The notes under the pieces: model-generated | What the model was told of the DNA's origin: nothing | What the model saw: the letters and a program-made list of their open reading frames with translations, nothing else | The model's database searches: none | Position numbers and translations under genes: made by a program | Assembly: GCF_001723355.1 (NCBI RefSeq) | Contig: NZ_LPWE01000004.1 | Location: forward strand, 62,001 to 126,000 | Source of the DNA: Methyloceanibacter stevinii | Lineage (GTDB): Bacteria > Pseudomonadota > Alphaproteobacteria > Rhizobiales > Methyloligellaceae | Direction: 5' to 3' | DNA: 64,000 nucleotides | Part shown: positions 57,540 through 64,000 of the stretch, piece by piece | Position numbering within the stretch: the stretch's first letter is position 1 | Layout: each line of letters opens with the position of its first letter

Positions 57540-58098
57540 CTAGCTTCGCGCTTTACGCCGAGTGAGACGGTCAGCAACCGGCATGGGGATGCATGCGGGT
57601 TGCGCCATGCGTGGCGCTGCCCGTTGAGCACCACGCTGTCGCCGGTGCCGACCGCGACGGGTTCGCCCCCATCGAGCGTGAGCAGGCACGCGCCTTCCGT
57701 CACATAGATCAGATCGATCGTGTCGTCCGGTGCATGCCGGGTTTCTTCGGGTCCATGGTTTGGATGAGGCCGGGCAGGCGGGTTTCGGTCTCTTTCAGAG
57801 CCTGCTTCATATCCGGAGGCGGCGCTGCGTTCTCATTCTCCGGCGGTAGTTCGATGAGCTCGAAGCGGAAGCCGCCGGCGGGCGGAAACCAGGTGCGGAA
57901 GGGCGGCTCGTCTCCGTTGTCGGGAAGCGCGGGGAGCACATCCGCGCCCCACAGGCTGAAGAACTTCGCGCCCGGCATGAGCGGCGTCTCGATCGCGGGG
58001 ACATCGCCGTCGCTCGCGAACACCGGCTCACCGTTTTGGCCCTCGCCCGTCACGATGCGCCGGACAGACGAACTTTCGGCGTCGTTTGTCTCAGCCAT
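57540..58098 (-). CDS. Cupin-domain protein; two frame breaks
   Basis: About 186 residues. The N-terminal half (VRRIVTGEGQNGEPVFASDG, KFFSLWGADVLPALPDNGDE) and the C-terminal cupin core (LIYVTEGACLLTLDGGEPVA, VVLNGQRHAWRNPHASPCRL) are in different frames, joined by a missing base near 57722. A second missing base near 57545 would bring in the TAG at 57540-57542, since without it the frame runs on antisense into the SH3 gene. The total length then fits whole codons. It is similar to the cupin proteins that bind small phenolic or amino-acid ligands. The substrate is unknown. Confidence 0.75.
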
Positions 58099-58134
58099 GG
58101 GCGGTCTCGGTCCGGTGGGGCATTGTCCGATGAG

Positions 58135-58506
58135 TCATGTCGCTCGTTTCCGGGCTGTCTTCTTGCGCGCGGGCTTCTTCGCCGCGCAGGCAATCGCATG
58201 AGCCGCGCGGGCCCACGTGGTGAGTTCGTCCGGGTCTTCCAGCAGGCGCGGCGGCACCTCCCAATAGGACATGGAGATCGGTTTTCCGCCCTTGGCCGTA
58301 TAGGTGAAGGCTTGCATGCCCTCGGCCTCGAAGGCGGGTGCTGTCGTATCGTCGGCTTTCAGATAGAGCGTGTCGTCGGCGATGAGTCCGAACATCACGT
58401 TGTCCGCATACACGCCGGCCCCGCCGAACATGCGGCGAATGGCGACGGGTCCGAAGCCCGCGAGCTGATCCTTGAGGAATTCCTGGAAGCCTTCGGACGC
58501 GCTCAT
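58135..58506 (-). CDS. TfoX N-terminal-domain protein
   Basis: 123 residues. LAGFGPVAIRRMFGGAGVYA, DTLYLKADDTTAPAFEAEGM and AFTYTAKGGKPISMSYWEVP match the TfoX/Sxy N-terminal domain. The separate TfoX C-domain is absent, as in most alphaproteobacterial members. A basic tail (KKPARKKTARKRAT) follows. A role in competence is not implied outside gammaproteobacteria. Confidence 0.92.
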   Translation of the reverse strand: MSASEGFQEFLKDQLAGFGPVAIRRMFGGAGVYADNVMFGLIADDTLYLKADDTTAPAFEAEGMQAFTYTAKGGKPISMSYWEVPPRLLEDPDELTTWARAAHAIACAAKKPARKKTARKRAT

Positions 58507-58524
58507 CCGATCATCCGGCTACCT

Positions 58525-60449
58525 TTAAGCCGCCGGCGCTTTCTCGCCTGCCGAGCTGCTCTCGTTGGCCGCATCCGGCGCGGCGAAGCTCGCGTTCTGC
58601 TTCATGGTCAGTTTCGGCTGACCCTTGCCGTTGGCCTTCGCGGTACCGTTGCCCTTCGCGGCGCCGTTGGCCTGGACGCTGGCCTTGTTGGCGACGCGCA
58701 ATTCGCGTTCCACCGCGACCCGCGCGGCCTCGTTCTGGTTGTAGAGGCCCATATGCTCGGAGTCCTCTTCGGCGACCGCCGTCAGGGCCTGATCCTTATA
58801 GTCCGCGGCATGCGGGTCCGCCTCGATCATCTTGACGATGCGTTTCAGGTCCCACCAGCTCTTGCCGAGCATGGTCGCTTTGCGGGCGATCTCGGCCCCG
58901 TATTTGGCGTAGAACGTAATCGGGTTCTCGATCGGCAGGCCGGAGCGCCGATGCTTCCGGTGCTTGATGCGGAAGACGCCCCATTGCAGCGGGTGCAAGC
59001 CCTCGACTGGGACGGAGTTTTTGAACCAGAACAGCACCGGCATCAACGAACGGATATTGACGCCACTGGCATAGGCGCGCCGCAGGACCGTCTCGAGGTG
59101 ATCGTTGGCGTAGAAAATCCGCCACGCGGATTCGTAAGCGCCCTGCCATTCCTCCTTCGTCATCCTCTCGTGACCCGTGACCACGTGCTCCAGCTCGTAC
59201 TTGTTCATGTCGGGGTCCATCCAGACCCCCTTTTCGGTCAGCACCTTGTGGTCTTCGGAGCCGGGCAGGGGCGTCAGAATGAAGAACTCCAGCATGTCGA
59301 GCGGCAGCTCCTGCTTGATGATCTCCAGATCCTGCTTGATCGATTCCGGCGTGTCGTTCGGGAAGCCAGAATATAGCCGGCGAAGGTCATGATGCCGACG
59401 CGCTTCCAGTCGAGCAGCATCTTCCGGTACTCGGTGATCTTGTTCTGGCGCTTCTTGGCGGCCAGCAGGTTTGCCGGGTTGATGTTCTCAAGCCCGATGA
59501 AGACGCGGGTTACGCCGGCACGCTTTGACTTCTCGATGAAGTTCGGAATCTTGTGGCACAGCGTGTCGACCTGGATCATGAAGCGGACGTCCATGCCGTC
59601 CTCTTCGCGCAGCTTGATGATGCGGTCGTAGATCGCTTCCCAGTCCTTGTTGCGCGCGAAATTATCGTCGGTGATGAAGAACCGGTTCACGCCCTGCTCG
59701 TAATTGAGGCGCAGAATCTTCTCGATAGAATCGGGTGTGCGGTAGCGTGACTTGCGTCCCTGCACATTAATGATCGTGCAGAAGGAGCACTGGAAGGGGC
59801 AGCCCCGGCCAGCATCGAAGCTCGTGAAGTTCCCGACCGTACGCTCCACGAATTCGTAAGGAAGAAAGGGCGGCGCCGGCACGTTGGCCAGGCACGGCAA
59901 TTCCTCGGTCATGTGGTTGTAGATGGGCTGCAGATTGTGTGCGGCCGCGTCACGGATCACCGTGTCCATGTGCTCTTCGGCTTCGCCGGCAAAGATGGAC
60001 ACGCCGAGCTCCTGCGCGGCTTTGATGTCGTCGGGCAGTTCCGGCAGCATCGAGAGGCAGCCCGAAACGTGGAAGCCGCCGATCATGACTTGAATGCCTT
60101 CGGCCAGGAACGGCCGGGCGATGTCGACAGAGCGCGGGAATTCGTTCGACTGGACGCCGACGATGCCCACAAGACCTTCGCCGCCGTTGTCCTTGATCAA
60201 CTTGATGAGCTCGTCGAACCTGACGCGCTTGTTGGTCTCGTCGATGGCCGTGACGTCAATGGGGAGATCGGGGCCGAGCACACCGCGTTCGGCGGCTTCT
60301 TGAGCCAGGCTGTAGACGGCGGCAAGGGAGTTGGACGGCATCGTGGACTTGAGCCACTGCACCACATACCCGTCCTCATCGTAATGAGACGGTTTGATCA
60401 GGATGAATTGGAAACGCCGGCCGTTGCTCATCCGTGTTGAGTCTGTCAT
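58525..60449 (-). CDS. B12-binding-type radical SAM protein; one frame break
   Basis: About 641 residues. A Rossmann-like N-terminal domain (FILIKPSHYDEDGYVVQWLK, LVGIVGVQSNEFPRSVDIAR) is followed by the radical SAM core. Its Cx3Cx2C cluster is in GRGCPFQCSFCTIINVQG (about residues 215-222), and FITDDNFARNKDW and VFIGLENINPANLL follow. A DUF4070-like region (ILTPLPGSEDHKVL) and a low-complexity Asn/Gly/Lys tail end it. One missing G near 59370 restores GYILGFPNDTPESI. The family includes methylases such as HpnP and cyclases such as BchE. The substrate here is unknown, and no classical DxHxxG cobalamin motif is obvious. Confidence 0.87.
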
Positions 60450-60638
60450 CCCTCAATCCCGTGAAGCGCCGTCCCCCAAGCACCGGGGAACTCAAGTCTT
60501 TGGGCAACTTCGGAAATTCGCGCCCTGGCCTTGTGACGCGTCTATCCCCCAATTCCGCCCGAAATTTGGCCAATCGGGCAGCCGCACGCCGCAATCACCG
60601 TGCGGTGCGATAAAATCCCTGCCACTCAAACATAAATT

Positions 60639-60662
60639 GGCCCGGTGGTCCAACGGATTAGG
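60639..60662 (+). other. tRNA 5'-end-like fragment
   Basis: GGCCCGG-TG-GTCC-AACGGATTA-GG reads like the acceptor 5' strand, positions 8-9 and most of a D-arm of a bacterial tRNA. It then continues as unrelated sequence, with no anticodon or T arm. It overlaps the stop codon of the DUF1622 gene. Confidence 0.35.
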
Positions 60663-61083
60663 GGGAAGCGGGGCCAGGGGTCTGATTCTGGGGCGAATTG
60701 TCCTGCGGGTCCCGTTCCAGCTTGGTAAAGGCGGCGATGTCCTTGGCCAGAAAGTAGTTCAGCATGGTCCGGACCACGGCGATCACGGCAAGCTTCCAGA
60801 TATCGTCCCAGGTGGGGGCGACAGCCGTGCGGACGATGTCAGCGGCGAGGGCGAATTCGAGCGCGAGCAGGATCCAGGTGGCGAACTTCAGCCAGATTTC
60901 CCGGCCGCGAAGGCTATCCGCCGTGCCGGAGACGATCGCCCGGAACAGGCCGATGACCGCTTGCGCCGATCCGAATGCCACGACGAACACCGCGCCGAAC
61001 TCGACGCCGAGCGCCACGTAATTCGCGATTGCGTTGAAGCTTTCCTCGAGCGGAATGATGGCGCCCTCCCGGTCCGTCTCCAA
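60658..61083 (-). CDS. DUF1622 membrane protein
   Basis: 141 residues. Three TM helices: YVALGVEFGAVFVVAFGSAQ, IWLKFATWILLALEFALAAD and KLAVIAVVRTMLNYFLAKDI. The EIWLKFATWILLALEFALAADI and VRTMLNYFL segments are diagnostic of DUF1622. The Pro/Gln-rich tail is cytoplasmic. The function is unknown. Confidence 0.92.
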   Translation of the reverse strand: METDREGAIIPLEESFNAIANYVALGVEFGAVFVVAFGSAQAVIGLFRAIVSGTADSLRGREIWLKFATWILLALEFALAADIVRTAVAPTWDDIWKLAVIAVVRTMLNYFLAKDIAAFTKLERDPQDNSPQNQTPGPASP

Positions 61084-61138
61084 CGGAGACTAAGCCGATT
61101 CGGGCTGCGTCTTACAGCGCGGGGAGCAACGAGGGAGA

Positions 61139-61527
61139 CTAAAGCTCCCCGGTCAGGAACTGGGCGCGGCCGAGGCCGAAGGACCAGTCCTCGTCCGTGT
61201 TCTCGACGATCGAGACCATCACGTCGGAGGGAGCAATGCCGCAAGAGCGCTCCAGCTCCTCGCACAGGAGCCGGTAGAAGGCTTCCTTCTTCTCGCGCGT
61301 CCTCGGGCGGGAGATGACCTGCACCATGACCACCTTGTCGGTGCGCTCGATGTCGAGGCCCGTGTCCTCGACGATCATGCGGCCGCGCTTGTGCTCCTGG
61401 ACGATCTGATAGCGGTCGCGCTCCGGCACCTTGAAGGCGGCCAGCATCGCCCGGTGCGCCGCGTCGAGCAGCGTCTGGATTTCGTCGTCGGTGCGGCCTC
61501 GATGAGGTCAAAGCGGAGGAGGGGCAT
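61139..61527 (-). CDS. Tautomerase-superfamily protein; one frame break
   Basis: About 129 residues. It starts MPLLRFDLIE with the N-terminal Pro that acts as catalytic base once Met is removed. One missing base near 61505 restores LIEGRTDDEIQTLLDAAHRA before MLAAFKVPERDRYQIVQEH. VVMVQVISRPRTREKKEAFY and SDVMVSIVENTDEDWSFGLG complete the two beta-alpha-beta units. The closest type is the 4-oxalocrotonate tautomerase-like DUF1904/Tautomerase_3 style family. It ends a short interval before DUF1622 on the same strand. Confidence 0.87.
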
Positions 61528-61531
61528 GGCG

Positions 61532-63163
61532 TCAAACGTCCTTGGCGAGTTCGCGCAGCTTGAATTTCTGGATCTTGCCGGTGGACGTTTTGGGCAGGTC
61601 CACGAAGACGACGTAGCGCGGGCATTTGAAGTGGGCCAGATGCTCGCGGCACCAGTCGACGATGTCCTTGGCTTCCGCCTTCGAGCCCTCGCGGAGTTCC
61701 ACGAAGGCGCACGGCGTCTCACCCCATTTCGGATCGGGCTTGGCCACCACGGCGGCGCTTGCCACGTCGGGGTGCTTGTAGAGCGTGTCCTCGACCTCGA
61801 TGGACGAGATGTTCTCGCCGCCCGAGATGATGATGTCCTTGGAGCGATCCTTCAGCTGGATGTATCCGTCCGGGTGCATGACGCCGAGGTCGCCGGAATG
61901 GAACCAGCCGCCGGCGAAGGCTTCCTTGGTGGCCTGCTCGTTCTTGAGATAGCCCTTCATGACGATATTGCCGCGGAACATGACCTCGCCGATTGTCTCG
62001 GCGTCCGCAGGCGTCTTCTCCATCGTGTCCGGGTCCATCACGGTCAGATCCTCGAGCGTGTGATAACGCACGCCCTGGCGGATGCGCTTCTTGGAGCGGT
62101 CATCGAAGGACAAGTCATCCCAGGCCGGGCGCCAGGCATTGAGCGTGGCCGGGCCATAGGTCTCCGTCAGACCATAGAGATGGGTGAGGGCGAAGCCCGC
62201 CTCTTCCATGGCGGCCATGACGGCGGCCGGCGGCGGCGCGGCGGCGTGGTTGAAGGCGACCTGGTGGTCGAAGTCGCGCCTCTCGTCGTCGGTCGCATTC
62301 AGCAGAACCGACATGACAAAAGGCGCGCCCGACAGGTGGGTGACCTTGTGGTCGGCGATGGCGTCGTACATAGGCTTGGCCCGGACCGCGCGCAGGCACA
62401 CATGGGTGCCCGCCACCATGCTGAGCGACCAGGGGAAGCACCAGCCGTTGCAGTGGAACATCGGCAATGTCCACAGATAGACCGGGTGCTGACCCATGCC
62501 CGTGGCGATGGTGTTGCCGTAGCACATCATGGCCGCGCCGCGATGATGATAGACGACGCCTTTCGGGTTACCGGTGGTGCCGCTGGTATAGTTCAGCGAG
62601 ATGGCGTTCCACTCGTCCGACGGCATGGCCCAAGCGTAGTGGGTATCGCCCTCCGAGACGAAATCCTCGTAGTCGAGATCGCCGAGCCGCGTTCCCGGTT
62701 CGCCGAGTTCCTTGTCCTCGTAGTCGATCAGGAGCGGCTTTACCTTTGCGAGACTGAGGGCCTCTTTCATCACGGCCCCGAACTCCGTGTCGCAGATGAT
62801 GACCTTGGCCTCGGCGTGATCGAGCATGAAGGCGATGTTGGCCGCATCCAGCCGTGTGTTGACCGAGTGCAGGACTGCGCCCGTCATCGGCACGCCGTAG
62901 TGCGCTTCGAGCATCGAGGGCGTGTTGGACAGCATCACAGAGACGGTGTCGCCAACGCCGATGCCGCGCGTCGCGAGCGCGGAGGCGAGCTGGCGCGCGC
63001 GGGCGTAAAAGGTCTCGTAGGAGATGTGTGCGTCGCCATGAATGATGGCGGTATGGTCGGGATAAACGGCGGCGGCCCGCTCCAGGAATACGAGCGGCGT
63101 CAGCGGCTGATAGTTCGCGGGCGTCTTGCCGAGCCCGGCGTCATACGGATTTGTCATGGTCAT
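61532..63163 (-). CDS. AMP-dependent acyl-CoA synthetase (medium/long-chain type)
   Basis: 543 residues and intact. P-loop-like motif NYTSGTTGNPKGVVYHHRGA, YGLTETYGPATLNAW, GWFHSGDLGVMHPDGYIQLK, DRSKDIIISGGENISSIEVE, and the catalytic Lys in PKTSTGKIQKFKLRE. The gating segment TLPMFHCNGWCFPW is characteristic of the acyl-CoA synthetase group that includes DmdB-like methylmercaptopropionate-CoA ligases and medium-chain ligases. It forms acyl-AMP, then acyl-CoA, in the cytoplasm. The chain length cannot be read from the sequence. Confidence 0.94.
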   Translation of the reverse strand: MTMTNPYDAGLGKTPANYQPLTPLVFLERAAAVYPDHTAIIHGDAHISYETFYARARQLASALATRGIGVGDTVSVMLSNTPSMLEAHYGVPMTGAVLHSVNTRLDAANIAFMLDHAEAKVIICDTEFGAVMKEALSLAKVKPLLIDYEDKELGEPGTRLGDLDYEDFVSEGDTHYAWAMPSDEWNAISLNYTSGTTGNPKGVVYHHRGAAMMCYGNTIATGMGQHPVYLWTLPMFHCNGWCFPWSLSMVAGTHVCLRAVRAKPMYDAIADHKVTHLSGAPFVMSVLLNATDDERRDFDHQVAFNHAAAPPPAAVMAAMEEAGFALTHLYGLTETYGPATLNAWRPAWDDLSFDDRSKKRIRQGVRYHTLEDLTVMDPDTMEKTPADAETIGEVMFRGNIVMKGYLKNEQATKEAFAGGWFHSGDLGVMHPDGYIQLKDRSKDIIISGGENISSIEVEDTLYKHPDVASAAVVAKPDPKWGETPCAFVELREGSKAEAKDIVDWCREHLAHFKCPRYVVFVDLPKTSTGKIQKFKLRELAKDV

Positions 63164-63299
63164 CGTGGATTGGGTGCGTTTGGTTGCCGCACCCTAGCCA
63201 CGGGGACCGGATGAATCAATTCCTCGTTATGGGCCGCCGGCAAAAAAATGCGCTCCGTGGACGGCGAGGTCCACGCGGTGCAGCCCGGTAGCCTCAGCG

Positions 63300-63395
63300 C
63301 TAGCTGGAGCGGTGCGAGTAGATGGCGAGCGTGATCCCGAATGCGCAGAACGCAACGATGATCAGGGCCAGAACGCCCATTTCGGTCGGGCTCAT
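63300..63395 (-). CDS. 31-residue single-TM membrane protein
   Basis: The sequence is MSPTEMGVLALIIVAFCAFG followed by ITLAIYSHRSS. ATG 63395 is preceded by GGGAGG at five bases, which strongly supports translation. It has one TM helix with a short basic cytoplasmic end. No family is recognised. The size and layout are like small subunits or stabilisers of respiratory complexes. Confidence 0.65.
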   Translation of the reverse strand: MSPTEMGVLALIIVAFCAFGITLAIYSHRSS

Positions 63396-63548
63396 GAAGA
63401 CCTCCCTTTCATCAAGAGCGACGAAGGGCATGCTCGCGTCAGAGTGGTATCGCGGCCTTGAGGGAGATCAAGCCTGGGTCGGGAGCGCGCAGACAGTCAG
63501 ACGGCGGACGGGCTTGTGCGTTCGCGCTGCCCGCCCGGATCGTTGCAA

Positions 63549-64000
63549 TCAGCCGTCGGACGAGTCCTTGTCCTCCGTGCCCTCAGCTTCCGTGGTCTCA
63601 CCCTCGGTGCTCTCGGCTTCCGTGCTCTCGGCTTCGGTGCTCTCGCCTTCGACCTTCAGGTCCTTGAGCTTGGCGAAGACCGATTCCGCGTCCGGCGTCT
63701 CCTCGACCTGCTCGGGTGCCGCCATGGCGTCACGGGCCTCTTGTGCCAGCGAAGAGGCCATGTCGTCCTCCGACGGCTGGGGCGGAGCGAACGGGTTGGG
63801 GCCCTCGCTTCCGCCGGTCTCGCGCCTTGGGTGTCCGTCAGACCGATCGTCTCCTCGGTCGGGATCAGGGAGCCGGCCTTCTCAGGCGCCTTTCCGGCCT
63901 TCTTCTGCTCGCGCTCAAGCCGCGCCGCAGCCCGCTTCACGGCGGCGTCGAGATCGATCTGCGAGCACAGACCGAGCGTGACCGGGTCCTGCGCGACGAG
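63549..64000 (-). CDS. Partial hypothetical protein with acidic STEAE repeats; one frame break; runs off the window
   Basis: At least 150 residues, with the 5' end beyond 64000. The upstream part is helical and basic (CSQIDLDAAVKRAAARLERE, QKKAGKAPEKAGSLIPTEET). The downstream part is acidic with tandem ESTEAESTEAESTEGETTEA and ends DKDSSDG. One missing base near 63820 joins the two frames at GLTDTQ. I do not recognise a family. The acidic tail repeats are visible as repeated GGTGCTCTCGGCTTCCGTGC-like units on the + strand. Confidence 0.6.

Noticed and set aside
56312..57703. A 463-residue minus-strand open frame rich in Leu/Arg/Ile
   Set aside because: It is the antisense of the QGQYPQ repeats and SH3 gene. 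Only its first part is real, as the C-terminal half of the frame-broken cupin gene.

Overview
The window comes from a GC-rich alphaproteobacterium, most likely of the order Hyphomicrobiales (Rhizobiales). Evidence: a CpdR-type cell-cycle regulator; the pntAA-pntAB-pntB transhydrogenase operon next to a tiny aa3-oxidase subunit IV; the block N-formylglutamate amidohydrolase / DUF1244 / DUF2312 divergent from DUF1036 / pyruvate kinase; an Hsp20 gene with a ROSE-like RNA thermometer; and an alpha-r8 (suhB/MmgR)-like small RNA. The genus cannot be fixed from the sequence; a methylotrophic Hyphomicrobiales lineage such as Methyloceanibacter is a guess. No phage, IS element, CRISPR array or conjugative module was seen.

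The most interesting region is 5.5-13.5 kb, a compact sterol-type triterpenoid locus. It encodes, all on the + strand, a squalene-epoxidase-like flavoprotein, an oxidosqualene cyclase (SDCTAE motif, not the squalene-hopene cyclase DXDD motif), an RND/MMPL transporter overlapping the cyclase stop codon, a small secreted protein, a squalene synthase and a type I IPP isomerase. The cyclase has Tyr, His and Ile at the three positions that specify cycloartenol rather than lanosterol in plant enzymes. No sterol demethylase, reductase or methyl-oxidase gene lies in the window, so the predicted product is an unmodified C30 sterol.

Layout: 0-5 kb, hsp20, a lysophospholipase-like hydrolase, hisN, an sRNA, N-formylglutamate amidohydrolase, cpdR and tRNA-Val. 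5.5-13.5 kb, sterol locus. 13.6-18.5 kb, a copper/silver-type CusBA efflux pair behind a small Cys/His/Met-rich secreted protein. 18.6-28 kb, envelope proteins (OmpA-like, HHH protein, DASS transporter, AsmA) and rpmJ. 28-39.6 kb, pyk and the conserved DUF block, a YcbK-like peptidase, an L,D-transpeptidase, an NtrC-type regulator and an M3 peptidase. 39.6-44.6 kb, metal-binding DUF411, EEP hydrolase, ABC1 kinase, DoxX, cupin and VOC proteins. 44.7-48.7 kb, pnt operon and a Crp/Fnr regulator. 49-64 kb, hydrolase, Rieske protein, rpsU, purEK, small YdcH proteins, cytochrome c, a repeat-rich SH3 protein, a radical SAM enzyme and an acyl-CoA ligase.

A technical caveat affects the whole window. 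About 25 otherwise well-conserved genes or gene segments are broken by single-base events, nearly all net deletions, including housekeeping genes (pyk, purK, pntAB). This looks like consensus sequencing error rather than gene decay, so I annotate these genes as full-length CDS spans and give the break positions.
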